Made by a program: the position numbers and the translations under genes. Positions 24,452 through 32,376 of a DNA stretch of 36,204 bases are shown in pieces. The stretch is from NCBI GenBank assembly GCA_016286245.1, contig JAEESG010000006.1, positions 1 through 36,204 on the forward strand, read 5' to 3'. Under the pieces are notes generated by a model. It searched no databases. It had not been told where the DNA came from and was given only the letters and a program-made list of their open reading frames with translations. This stretch comes from Clostridiales bacterium. GTDB lineage: Bacteria; Bacillota; Clostridia; Oscillospirales; CAG-382. Positions within the stretch are counted from its first letter, which is position 1, and each line of letters begins with the position of its first letter.

Positions 24452-25174
24452 ATGAAAGAAAAAGTAAATGAGCGGCTGCTGAATATTCAGAAGGAATGGC
24501 TGAAAATCATAGACGCCGACGAAAAAGCAAAAAAATATCCGCTGTCGAGACCTTTTTCCTTTGCCGTAACGGAGCAGTATATGCAAAGCGGGAAAAAAGT
24601 CATGATAATCGGACAGCAAACAGCCGATTTCGGTGGATATTACACAAACAAATGGCCCATGGATGATATTCATAGATTTAATTATGAATACGTAAACAGG
24701 CAGGTCAGGGGAATGCATGAAGCTGAATACGAATACAACCGTTCCGCCTTCTGGAATCTGTTCAGGAAGCTGGTTGGTCTCGGAATCGAGCCGGTATGGA
24801 ACAATCTTGAGAAGTTTCATTTTGTTGGCGAAAAAGAGAAGACTATACCCTTGAACGACGAAAATCTGAAAAAAGAGCTCTGCGGCCCGTACGGAAACGA
24901 CCGGAAATCGCTTCTTTGCCGGGAAATCGAGATTTCTTCGCCGAAAGCCGTAGTTTTTACCACCGGACCGTATTACAGCAAGACAATGGCGGATTCTTTC
25001 GGCATAGATGAAGAAAAACTGCAAAAAGCCGGTTTATGCAAGGACAACTGCTTTTTGGATATTTCGGATATTATCAAAATCGGTGTTCCGACAATCTGGT
25101 CGTATCATCCCGCATATCTGCAAAGGATTCGCTCTTTGGATAAGATTGTTGAGTTCATTAAAGCATCTGTATAA
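24452..25174 (+). CDS. Uncharacterised protein, possibly uracil-DNA-glycosylase fold
   Basis: A 240-residue soluble protein starting at ATG 24452 after AAGGGG. I do not recognise it with certainty. KKVMIIGQQTADFGGYY near residue 48 resembles the first strand and loop (GQxP/GQEx) of the uracil-DNA glycosylase superfamily. The C-terminal pattern PKAVVFTTGPYYSKT followed by TIWSYHPAYLQR resembles the later strand and His motif (HPS) of that fold. If correct, it could act on nucleic acid bases, which would fit the WYL regulator beside it. Other alpha/beta folds are possible. It is co-directional with the small gene downstream. Confidence 0.45.
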   Translation: MKEKVNERLLNIQKEWLKIIDADEKAKKYPLSRPFSFAVTEQYMQSGKKVMIIGQQTADFGGYYTNKWPMDDIHRFNYEYVNRQVRGMHEAEYEYNRSAFWNLFRKLVGLGIEPVWNNLEKFHFVGEKEKTIPLNDENLKKELCGPYGNDRKSLLCREIEISSPKAVVFTTGPYYSKTMADSFGIDEEKLQKAGLCKDNCFLDISDIIKIGVPTIWSYHPAYLQRIRSLDKIVEFIKASV

Positions 25175-25193
25175 AAAAGGGAAAGAGAAAAAA

Positions 25194-25391
25194 ATGACGG
25201 TTATTATGCCTCCTCGCTGCGCAACGTGCGAATTCTGGACCGGAAACAGAATCACTAACGGAAGAGCCGTTCAGTGCAACAGTTCTTCTGACAAAGGCAA
25301 CTGCTTGAATAAATTCAAAAGCAAATATACTACATTCATGGCAAATCAGCCCTGCTGTCAGTACTACGAAAAGTGGAGCCAGCTGAAATGA
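25194..25391 (+). CDS. Small cysteine-rich protein, function unknown
   Basis: A 65-residue protein starting at ATG 25194 behind AAGGGAAAGAG; the track ORF extends upstream into the preceding gene and is too long. Six cysteines occur as CATC, a single C, another single C and CC, plus several aromatic residues (CEFW, CCQYYEKW). Zinc binding is plausible. It ends 3 bases before a terminator stem region and lies 19 bases after the UDG-like gene, so it is the last gene of the WYL/UDG-like unit. No family is recognised. Confidence 0.65.
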   Translation: MTVIMPPRCATCEFWTGNRITNGRAVQCNSSSDKGNCLNKFKSKYTTFMANQPCCQYYEKWSQLK

Positions 25392-25397
25392 TACCAA

Positions 25398-25423
25398 AAA
25401 ACCTGCCCAACGGGCAGGTTTTG
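25398..25423. terminator. Terminator between the accessory block and the nitrogen operon
   Basis: AAAACCTGCCC and GGGCAGGTTTT form a perfect 11 bp stem with an AAC loop. It separates the plus-strand accessory unit from the convergent nitrogen operon and probably serves both. Confidence 0.88.
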
Positions 25424-25437
25424 TTATGCAAAAAACA

Positions 25438-26022
25438 TCAGGAATACGCTCGTAAAATCTCTTGTGCTACCTCCGTTTTTGAAACGCAGCGGTCCATCGC
25501 CTGCTTTTCTATGTAGCGGTGAGCCTGCGGCTCGTCCATTTTGAGTTCCGAAATGAGGAGCCATTTTGCGCGGTTGACTATGCTTATTTCCTTCATTTTT
25601 TCCTCCACGGTGAGCGTCTTTTTCTCGAGTTTTCTCAGCCGTTCCTTTGCGCTTGACATCCAGTCGAGAGCGAGCGACAAAAGAGGGGATGACGTCGGTT
25701 TTGAAAGCGTGAACACGCCGTGAGGAGACACTTTTTCACGTATATCGTTATGAAATTCCGCGCGCACGAGCAGCAAAACCACCGTGCTTTTGGAGTTTAC
25801 CGCGTCTATTGCGAATCTCGTTCCCACGTCGTCGGGCAGCGGCGAGTTTATAATCACGAAATCGTAGCTCCGTTCGCTCCACGCCTGCTTCCCGGCGTTT
25901 ACTCCCGACACGAATTTTACGGGCTGAAAGTGCGATTCGGGCATAAGGGAGGAAAGAGCGGTATTCAGTTTTTCCGCCGCGGACACGACGAGAACGCTAT
26001 AAATTCGCTCTTCCAGACTCAT
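25438..26022 (-). CDS. ANTAR-domain RNA-binding antiterminator with pseudo-receiver (NitR-like)
   Basis: A 194-residue protein. Residues ~8-125 are a response-regulator receiver fold, but the phosphoacceptor Asp is Asn (DFVIINSPLPDD), while the later Ser-Lys-Pro (TLSKPTS) is kept. It is therefore a pseudo-receiver as in AmiR. A coiled-coil link (KERLRKLEKKTLTVEEKMKE) leads to the ANTAR domain (IVNRAKWLLISELKMDEPQAHRYIEKQAM), which binds RNA hairpins with hexaloops having A1 and G4 and prevents termination. It is the last gene of the glutamate synthase operon, 32 bases after glnA. Clostridial glnA genes are known to be followed by such a gene (nitR). Matching hairpins occur upstream of this operon and of glnN. 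Confidence 0.9.
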   Translation of the reverse strand: MSLEERIYSVLVVSAAEKLNTALSSLMPESHFQPVKFVSGVNAGKQAWSERSYDFVIINSPLPDDVGTRFAIDAVNSKSTVVLLLVRAEFHNDIREKVSPHGVFTLSKPTSSPLLSLALDWMSSAKERLRKLEKKTLTVEEKMKEISIVNRAKWLLISELKMDEPQAHRYIEKQAMDRCVSKTEVAQEILRAYS

Positions 26023-26054
26023 ACGAAAACCCTTTCTCCGTGGTGTCTTTTATA

Positions 26055-27266
26055 TTATGCTCCACAGTAAATTTTCAAGATTTCAGAAGGTATATGCGTT
26101 TTGATAAAATCGCTTGAGGACGCAATTTCACAGGCTTCCCTGAAGTTTTCGGGAAGCTTTTCGAATTTTGAGAGAATATCCGCGCCCGCGCTGTAAAGAT
26201 TTACGTCGGCAGGCTCGCACAAGGCAAGTTTATTCGTAATTCCGTAAAGGCCCGCGTAAATCATGAGTGTAAACGCAAGATACGGATTTGACGTCGGGTC
26301 GGGAGACCTGAATTCCGCGCGTCTGTATTCGTTTGCCGCCGCGGGAATGCGTACAAGCTGCGAGCGGTTTTGCGCCGACCAGGAAACGTAAAGCGGAGCT
26401 TTGTTGTTTCCGAGCCGTTTGTATGAATTTTCGCAGGGATTCATAAACGCCGTCATATTTCTTGCATTTTGGAGAATGCCGGCTATCATGTGATTAAAAT
26501 TCTTTCCGTCTCCGAAAGGGAGAATCGACATATTTATATGAAAGCCGTTTCCGGGGGCGTTTTCGAGCGGTTTCGGAGAAAAATCCGCCGTCATGCCGTT
26601 TCTGTGCGCAACCGTTCTGACAACGCGCTGAAAAGTCATTGCGTTGTCGGCGGCACTCAGCGCGTCGGCGTACCTGAAATCGATTTCATTCTGAACGGGG
26701 CCTGCTTCGTGATGCGAGCTTTCGGGGCGTATGCCCATCTGCTCGAGCGTAAGGCAGATTTCACGCCTTACGTTTTCTCCGCGGTCATCGGGCGCTATAT
26801 CCATATATCCCGCCTCGTCGCAGGGGATTTTCGTCGGTTTTCCGTTTTCGTCGAGCAAAAAGAGGTAAAATTCCTGTTCTGAACCGAACGTAAACGTAAT
26901 TCCCGCGTCCTTTGCGTCTTTTACCGCCTTTTTGAGCAGGTTTCGCGTATCGCATACAAACGGAGTTCCGTCGGGATGCGAGATGCTTGAAAACATCTGT
27001 ACTACGCGGCCGTGCTCGGGGCGCCACGGAAGCGGCATAAGCGTATCGGGCTCGGGGTGCAGGAAAAGGTCGCTGTGGGTTTCGTCTCCGAAACCCGGTA
27101 TTGAGGACGCGTCGAACGCGATGCCGTGCTCAAAGGCACGGGGCAGTTCCTCCGGCATTATGGAAATATTCTTTTGTTTTCCGAAAACGTCGCAAAATGC
27201 CAGACGGATGAACTTTACGTCCTCTTCCGTCGCATATTGAATAATATCGTCCTTTGAATACTTCAT
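26055..27266 (-). CDS. glnA: Type I glutamine synthetase
   Basis: GlnA makes glutamine from glutamate, ammonia and ATP. The 403-residue protein carries the beta-grasp start (VKFIRLAFCDVFGKQKNI), FDASSIPGFG, metal-binding GSEQEFYLFLL (about residue 126) and HHEAGPVQNEIDFRY, the ATP-site APGNGFHINMSI, and NRSQLVRIPAA with YRRAEFRSPDPTSNPYLAF. It lacks the NLYDLPPEE adenylylation loop and is ~40 residues shorter than the usual GSI, with a reduced C-terminal part. Upstream is the GXGXG glutamate synthase subunit (16 bases away) and downstream the ANTAR regulator. Glutamine made here feeds the glutamate synthase of the same operon, a compact GS-GOGAT cycle. Confidence 0.94.
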   Translation of the reverse strand: MKYSKDDIIQYATEEDVKFIRLAFCDVFGKQKNISIMPEELPRAFEHGIAFDASSIPGFGDETHSDLFLHPEPDTLMPLPWRPEHGRVVQMFSSISHPDGTPFVCDTRNLLKKAVKDAKDAGITFTFGSEQEFYLFLLDENGKPTKIPCDEAGYMDIAPDDRGENVRREICLTLEQMGIRPESSHHEAGPVQNEIDFRYADALSAADNAMTFQRVVRTVAHRNGMTADFSPKPLENAPGNGFHINMSILPFGDGKNFNHMIAGILQNARNMTAFMNPCENSYKRLGNNKAPLYVSWSAQNRSQLVRIPAAANEYRRAEFRSPDPTSNPYLAFTLMIYAGLYGITNKLALCEPADVNLYSAGADILSKFEKLPENFREACEIASSSDFIKTHIPSEILKIYCGA

Positions 27267-27282
27267 AATTTCCTCCTGTTTG

Positions 27283-28002
27283 TCAATTTGCCACGTACAT
27301 CTGTCTGTAAGGGTTTTTGCTGTCGGGCGTTACGACCGTAAACGGCGACGAAAGAAGCTCGCCTTTGTCAAGCCCGAAAATACGGCAGTATTCCGAAAGA
27401 TAGGAAGAAAGCTCCTTCATATCCTCTTTTGAAGCGGTTTTCGCCGTTACCTGCTTTGGGAAAGCGATATTTTCGCACGTCGAGCGAAGAAACATTTTTC
27501 CACCGTGCATTCCCGTGCAGGGGAAAAATCCGACGCATTTTTCTTTGGGAGTATGCAGATTGAGCACGATTATTATGCCGCCCGCCTGGTATTCGCCGAG
27601 AAAGCTGCCGGCTTTGCCTCCGATAATCATTACGGGAACTTTTTCCTTGTACGCTTTCATATGAATGCCCGCGCGGTAGCCCGCGTTGCCTCCTACGTAT
27701 ATTTTTCCGCCCCGCATTGCGTATCCTGCGGCGTCGCCTATGTTTCCGCGCACGACTATCGTGCCCTCGTTCATGGTGTCGCCCACCGCGTCCTGCGCAT
27801 TTCCGAGAACGGTCAGTTTTCCGCCGTTTAAGTATGCGCCGAGCGCGTTTCCGGGCGTACCTCCGAGCGTTACGTTCTTTTGCGACATGCCGGCGGCGAT
27901 AAACCGCTGTCCGCAGCAGTTTTCGACGGTGCAGTTTGCGCCCGCGTTCCTCAGCGCGTCGTTCAAAGTTTTGTGATCAAGCCCTTTTGCATTTATCAAC
28001 AT
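27283..28002 (-). CDS. Glutamate synthase GXGXG-domain subunit
   Basis: A 239-residue protein equal to the C-terminal beta-helix domain of the large glutamate synthase chain. Repeating G-x-x-G-x-x-x-G turns are visible: GTPGNALGAYLNGG, GNAQDAVGDTMNEG, GNIGDAAGYAMRGG, GNAGYRAGIHMKA and GGKAGSFLGEYQAGG. In archaea and some Clostridia this domain is a separate gene (GltB3-type). It is structural, holding the FMN domain and amidotransferase together rather than catalysing a step. It is 5 bases after the flavoprotein gene in the operon. Confidence 0.9.
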   Translation of the reverse strand: MLINAKGLDHKTLNDALRNAGANCTVENCCGQRFIAAGMSQKNVTLGGTPGNALGAYLNGGKLTVLGNAQDAVGDTMNEGTIVVRGNIGDAAGYAMRGGKIYVGGNAGYRAGIHMKAYKEKVPVMIIGGKAGSFLGEYQAGGIIIVLNLHTPKEKCVGFFPCTGMHGGKMFLRSTCENIAFPKQVTAKTASKEDMKELSSYLSEYCRIFGLDKGELLSSPFTVVTPDSKNPYRQMYVAN

Positions 28003-28007
28003 ATCTA

Positions 28008-29240
28008 TTATACCACACTTCCGAATTTTTTTCTACGTATTTTTTCCGAAAAAGCGGCGGTTGTCGCCGTTTTTTTCAAAATGTCGAAATTAAGCGACGA
28101 CAAAGGCGTCTTTTCGCGTATCAAGGACGTGTAAATTCCCGCGCGTTCGCCGCATCCGACAAGAATAAAGCCCTTTAAGTGATTGTCCTTGGTAAACAGC
28201 TTTTTTATCGAGTTTTCGGTTCTTTCCTCGTAAATTTCTCCCTCGTAAGCGCCTGCCGACATAATATGAAGTCCGAAAAATCCTATGGAATTCATCGGGA
28301 TTCCCTTGTCGAACAAGGCTTTTCCGCCCGCCATGTTGACTCCCGCCGTAAAGCCCTGCATATAGGCGTTCGGCAGAATCGCAAGCACGCGGTTTTGGTT
28401 TGTCGAAAGGTCAAAGCCCTGCGCGCAGTCCCCGGCGGCGAAAATGTTTGCTTTTGAGGTCTTCATTGCAGTATCCACGATAATTCCGCGGTCAATTTTT
28501 CCGCCCGCGTCCTTTAAAAGAGCGACGTTTGCGCGCACGCCGACGGCAAGAACGAGAACGTCGAACTCCACGACGGCTCCGCTTTTCATGAAAGCCTTGT
28601 TTTTTTCAAATCGGGCGGCGCTGTCGCCGAGATAAAACTTTATTCCGTTATTTTCGAGGTGTTTTTGCACCATGCCCGCGCAGTCCGCGTCGAGAATGCT
28701 CGAAAGAACGCGGTCGGCAAGGTCGCACACCGTAACGCTTGCAACGCGGTCCCTTATTCCCTCGGCGCATTTTAAGCCTATCAGTCCTGCGCCGACGATG
28801 AGCACCCTGCTTTTTTTGTTTAGCGCCTTTTCAAGGGCAAGCGCGTCGTCGAGCGTCATAAACGAAAACTTGTTTTTGACCGAATCTATGCCCTCGAACG
28901 GCGGCACGAAGGGAGAGGAGCCTGTCGCAAGGCAAAGCGCCGAGTACGCAAGCGCGCTTCCGTCGTCAAGCGTGATTTCTTTTGATTTTTCAAGGATTTT
29001 TACCGCTTTTTGTCCGTAAATTACGCGGCAGCCCGCTTTTTCGTAGAAATCTCCGTCTCTGTACGACATGCGGGACAGATCCGTTTTTCCTTCGAGATAA
29101 TAGGATATAAGCGGTCTGCAGTAAACTTCGTGTTTTTCCTCGGAAACGACGGTAATTTTTCCTTTTTTGTCAACGCTTCTTATGCCTTCGATACAGCCTG
29201 CGGCGGCAACGCCGTTTCCGACGATTACGTATTGTTTCAT
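28008..29240 (-). CDS. NAD(P)/FAD-dependent oxidoreductase of the glutamate synthase operon
   Basis: A 410-residue flavoprotein of the NirB/rubredoxin-reductase type. The N-terminal FAD site is IVGNGVAAAGCIEGI (residues 5-19), the NAD(P) site VLIVGAGLIGLKCAEGI is near residue 145, and NIFAAGDCAQGFD binds the second FAD part. The C-terminal domain is similar to that of BFD/nitrite-reductase-like enzymes. It overlaps the ferredoxin gene by 4 bases (ATGA), so they are translationally coupled. It most likely passes electrons from NAD(P)H to the polyferredoxin and glutamate synthase, replacing a conventional GltD. Confidence 0.88.
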   Translation of the reverse strand: MKQYVIVGNGVAAAGCIEGIRSVDKKGKITVVSEEKHEVYCRPLISYYLEGKTDLSRMSYRDGDFYEKAGCRVIYGQKAVKILEKSKEITLDDGSALAYSALCLATGSSPFVPPFEGIDSVKNKFSFMTLDDALALEKALNKKSRVLIVGAGLIGLKCAEGIRDRVASVTVCDLADRVLSSILDADCAGMVQKHLENNGIKFYLGDSAARFEKNKAFMKSGAVVEFDVLVLAVGVRANVALLKDAGGKIDRGIIVDTAMKTSKANIFAAGDCAQGFDLSTNQNRVLAILPNAYMQGFTAGVNMAGGKALFDKGIPMNSIGFFGLHIMSAGAYEGEIYEERTENSIKKLFTKDNHLKGFILVGCGERAGIYTSLIREKTPLSSLNFDILKKTATTAAFSEKIRRKKFGSVV

Positions 29241-29677
29241 GCCTTTTCACCCCGCTCCTCGTAAACTATTGCTTTGTTCGGGCAGCCTTTCACGCAGGCG
29301 GGCTGCCCTACGGAATTCTGCAGACAAAGCTCGCATTTCTGCATAACCCCGTTTTCGTTCGGTGCAAGCGCGCCGTACGGGCACACGAGAACGCAGGTTA
29401 AACATCCGACGCATTTGTTTTTATCGATTTTTATAACGTCCCCGTCCTTTGAAAGCGCGCCCGCGATACAGCTTTTTACGCATATCGGGTCCTCGCAGTG
29501 CCTGCATGACACGGCGTAGGAGATTTTCTCATTTCCCTCGACGTGAATTCGCGGGTATATGGGCTTGCCTTTGAGCGCAAGCGGCATATCCGAAAGTCCC
29601 GAGTTTGCAAAGGCGCAGTTGTATTCGCACAGATGACAGCCGAGGCACCATTTTTCATTTACATATACACGTTTCAT
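29237..29677 (-). CDS. Four-cluster polyferredoxin
   Basis: A 146-residue iron-sulfur protein of the HycB/CooF type. Four cysteine groups are visible: CLGCHLCEYNC, CRHCEDPICVKSC, CVGCLTCVLVCP and CELCLQNSVGQPACVKGCP, enough for four 4Fe-4S clusters. It is an electron carrier within a complex. It sits 3 bases after the FMN subunit gene and overlaps the flavoprotein gene by 4 bases, so it very probably bridges flavoprotein and glutamate synthase. Confidence 0.92.
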   Translation of the reverse strand: MKRVYVNEKWCLGCHLCEYNCAFANSGLSDMPLALKGKPIYPRIHVEGNEKISYAVSCRHCEDPICVKSCIAGALSKDGDVIKIDKNKCVGCLTCVLVCPYGALAPNENGVMQKCELCLQNSVGQPACVKGCPNKAIVYEERGEKA

Positions 29678-29680
29678 AAT

Positions 29681-31186
29681 TTATTCTCCCGCATGAGATA
29701 TACCGAGTATCTCAAGTTCTTTGTCGGTAAGACCTACTCCGCGAAGCATGAGTCTGTTTCCGCGAAGAGCCTCTATGGAATTTATGCCCATACCGCCCAT
29801 AAGCTCCATGATTTCATGCTTCCAGGCGGTCATAAGGTTTACGAGCCGCTCGCTTCCTATGTCGGGGTTGAGCCTCTTTACAAGGTCGGGGCGCTGGGTT
29901 GCGATACCCCAGTTGCACCTGCCCGTCTGACAGGTGCGGCAGAGATGACATCCGAGCGCAAGCAGCGCGGCGGTTGCGATATAACACGCGTCGGCGCCGA
30001 GCGCGACCGCTTTTACCACGTCGGAAGCGCTCCTTACGGAGCCGCCCGCGATAAGGGAAACGTTGTTTCTTATTCCCTCGTCGCGAAGCCGTTTGTCAAC
30101 CGAGGCAAGCGCAAGTTCAATCGGAATACCCACGTTGTCCCTTATACGCGTGGGCGCGGCGCCCGTTCCGCCGCGGAAACCGTCTATTGCGATTATGTCG
30201 GCGCCGCTGCGGGCAATTCCGCTTGCGATCGCCGCGATATTATGGACGGCGGCAACTTTTACGATTACTGGTTTTTTGTATTCCGTCGCTTCTTTGAGCG
30301 AATATACGAGCTGCCTTAAATCCTCAATGGAGTAGATGTCGTGATGGGGCGCGGGAGAAATGGCGTCCGAGCCTTCGGGAATCATGCGCGTGCGCGAAAC
30401 GTCGCCCACAATTTTTGCGCCCGGCAGGTGTCCGCCTATACCGGGCTTTGCGCCCTGTCCCATTTTTATCTCAATGGCGGCGCCCGCTTCAAGGTAGTCC
30501 TCGTGCACGCCGAATCGACCGCTTGCCACCTGAACGACAGTATTCGCGCCGTAACGGTAGAAATCCTCGTGAAGTCCGCCCTCTCCGGTGTTGTATAAAA
30601 TACCGAGCTTTTCCGCCGCCCTTGCAAGGGATGCGTGCGCGTTGTAGCTTATCGAGCCGTAGCTCATTGCAGAGAACATAACCGGCATTGAGAGGTTGAT
30701 TTGCGGCGGAAGCTCGCAGATAATCCTTCCGTTTTTGTCTTTTTTTATTTTTTCGGGCTTTTTGCCGAGAGAAACGCGCGTTTCCATAGGCTCGCGAAGC
30801 GGGTCTATCGGGGGATTCGTAACCTGGGACGCGTTTATTAAAATTTTGTCCCAGTAAACGGGAAGCGGTTTGGGGTTTCCCATGGAGGAGAGCAGAACGC
30901 CGCCGCTCGACGCCTGCTTGTATATCTCTTTTATCGTGTCGTTCTGCCAGTTTGCGTTTTCACGCAGAGTACAGTCGCTTTTTACGATTTTGAGCGCCCT
31001 CGTCGGGCAGAGGGATACGCATCTCTGGCAGTTGACGCATTTTGTCTCGTCGCTCATCATCATACCGCGCGCTTCGCTGTATGAGTGAACCTCGTTTGCG
31101 CACTGTCTTTCGCATACGCGGCAGGCAATGCAGCGCGACTCGTTTCTGATTACTTCAAATTCGGGAAAAATGAAATCCACGCTCAT
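29681..31186 (-). CDS. Glutamate synthase FMN-binding catalytic subunit with N-terminal ferredoxin domain
   Basis: A 501-residue protein that reduces 2-iminoglutarate to glutamate. Residues ~15-75 hold two 4Fe-4S motifs, CIACRVCERQC and CVNCQRCVSLCP. The TIM-barrel FMN domain contains MFSAMSYGSISYNAH, YNTGEGGLHEDFY, EIKMGQGAKPGIGGHLP, IDGFRGGTGAAPTRIRD and AGGSVRSASDV. The 3Fe-4S region is CHLCRTCQTGRCNWGIATQ. This is the archaeal-style GltB2 layout, in which the amidotransferase and GXGXG parts are separate genes on either side of it in the operon. Its ATG overlaps the upstream gene's TAA stop (TAATG), giving tight coupling. Confidence 0.93.
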   Translation of the reverse strand: MSVDFIFPEFEVIRNESRCIACRVCERQCANEVHSYSEARGMMMSDETKCVNCQRCVSLCPTRALKIVKSDCTLRENANWQNDTIKEIYKQASSGGVLLSSMGNPKPLPVYWDKILINASQVTNPPIDPLREPMETRVSLGKKPEKIKKDKNGRIICELPPQINLSMPVMFSAMSYGSISYNAHASLARAAEKLGILYNTGEGGLHEDFYRYGANTVVQVASGRFGVHEDYLEAGAAIEIKMGQGAKPGIGGHLPGAKIVGDVSRTRMIPEGSDAISPAPHHDIYSIEDLRQLVYSLKEATEYKKPVIVKVAAVHNIAAIASGIARSGADIIAIDGFRGGTGAAPTRIRDNVGIPIELALASVDKRLRDEGIRNNVSLIAGGSVRSASDVVKAVALGADACYIATAALLALGCHLCRTCQTGRCNWGIATQRPDLVKRLNPDIGSERLVNLMTAWKHEIMELMGGMGINSIEALRGNRLMLRGVGLTDKELEILGISHAGE

Positions 31187-32280
31187 TAATAAGCACCTTC
31201 CTTCACTTTAACGATAACGGGCTCTCCGCCCGCGGGCGCGTACACGTTTTCGGCGTCCGGCTCCATCGTTCTTATGGAAGCCTCCTCGCTTGCGATGAAT
31301 ACGCGGTCTTTTTTCTCGCCGACCACCATGGAGCGAAGCTTGAGTCTGTCGTTGAGAGCCATAATTCCGCCCGTAAAGCCGAGAATAATCGAAAACGGGC
31401 CCGTTATGAGAAGACTGGGAAACACGGTGCGCAGATACGCGAGTTTTTCCCTTTTGTATTTGTCGCGTTCCTTTTCGATAGTGCTCCAGAACGGAGACGC
31501 GATGACGTTTGCGGCTTCGGTGAGCGTCAGTCCCTGAACGCGCGTAAGATAGTCCATTATATAGGTTATGACCTCGGTGTCGGTCTTTAGCGTGCATTTG
31601 TATCCGAACATTTCTATAAATCTGCGGTTTGCGTCATATGAGGATATTTCCCCGTTATGTACTACCGAATAATCGAGGAGAGTGAACGGGTGCGCGCCGC
31701 CCCACCAGCCGGGGGTGTTTGTCGGATAACGGCCGTGCGCCGTCCAGGAATAGCCCTCATACTCTTCAAGTCTGTAAAACACGCCCACGTCCTCGGGAAA
31801 GCCGACGGCCTTGAAGGTACCCATGTTTTTTCCGCTTGAAAAGACGTACGCGCCCTTCATTTCCGTGTTGATTTTCATTACCGCGCGCGCGACGAACTCC
31901 TTTTCGTCGAGCTGCAGATTTTTGAGCATGGATTGAAGCGGAGATACGAAATAGCGCCAGATAATCGGCTCGTCGGTAATCTGCGGAATCTTTCTCGTCG
32001 GGATTATTTCAGATTTTACTATCTCGAAATGCTCTTTTATGAACGCTTCGCAGTCCTTTCTCGTCGCCCTGCTGTCAAAAAAGAGGTGCAGCGCGTAAAA
32101 ATCCTTATATTCGGGATAAATGCCGTAACCCGCAAATCCGCCGCCTAAGCCGTTCGAACGGTCGTGCATCGGTTTCATCGCGTCGATTACGAGCTTTCCC
32201 GACATTTTGTTTCCTTCCTTGGATATTACGGAGGCTATTGCACATCCTGAAGGGATATGAACTTGATTTTCTTTCATCAT
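31186..32280 (-). CDS. Glutamate synthase class II glutamine amidotransferase subunit
   Basis: A 364-residue protein that releases ammonia from glutamine. Class II amidotransferases use an N-terminal Cys. Here it follows a short leader (MMKENQVHIPSG, then CAIASVI), so the propeptide must be cleaved. Other motifs are HDRSNGLGGGFAGYGIYP, TAHGRYPTNTPGWWGGAHPF, VVHNGEISSYDANR and TDTEVITYIMDYL. The track ORF begins 37 codons upstream within the leader hairpin; I chose ATG 32280, 10 bases after AAAGGA. It is the first gene of the operon, and the terminator-containing leader lies directly upstream. Confidence 0.92.
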   Translation of the reverse strand: MMKENQVHIPSGCAIASVISKEGNKMSGKLVIDAMKPMHDRSNGLGGGFAGYGIYPEYKDFYALHLFFDSRATRKDCEAFIKEHFEIVKSEIIPTRKIPQITDEPIIWRYFVSPLQSMLKNLQLDEKEFVARAVMKINTEMKGAYVFSSGKNMGTFKAVGFPEDVGVFYRLEEYEGYSWTAHGRYPTNTPGWWGGAHPFTLLDYSVVHNGEISSYDANRRFIEMFGYKCTLKTDTEVITYIMDYLTRVQGLTLTEAANVIASPFWSTIEKERDKYKREKLAYLRTVFPSLLITGPFSIILGFTGGIMALNDRLKLRSMVVGEKKDRVFIASEEASIRTMEPDAENVYAPAGGEPVIVKVKEGAY

Positions 32281-32370
32281 ATAAATCTGTTCCTTTCGGA
32301 AAAATAAAAAAAGAAAGGCGTTTATTACCGCGCAGAAATCTGTACGGTAATGAACGCCTTTGCTCATTAC
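32281..32370 (-). promoter_or_regulatory. ANTAR-type antitermination leader of the glutamate synthase operon
   Basis: Two exclusive structures can form. An antiterminator hairpin, GTAATGAGC-[AAAGGC]-GTTCATTAC (32370-32347), has 9 pairs (one G-U) and a 6-base loop with A1 and G4, the hallmark of ANTAR targets. A terminator, AAAGGCGTTCATTACCG (32361-32345) with CGGTAATAAACGCCTTT (32330-32314), has 16 of 17 paired and is followed by CTTTTTTTATTTTT. The terminator 5' arm includes the hexaloop and the antiterminator 3' arm, so only one can form. The ribosome site AAAGGA and ATG follow. The first operon gene is thus inside an attenuator. Confidence 0.8.
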
Positions 32371-32376
32371 GGCACT

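Noticed and set aside
20651-25430. Possible att repeat of the ssrA 3' end marking an integrated element
   Set aside because: I looked for another copy of GGAGTTCGATTCTCC or GCCTCCACCA downstream and saw none in the window, and there is no integrase gene.
29543-30319. 258-residue plus-strand ORF
   Set aside because: Antisense to the FMN glutamate synthase subunit and ferredoxin genes; no ribosome site or motif.
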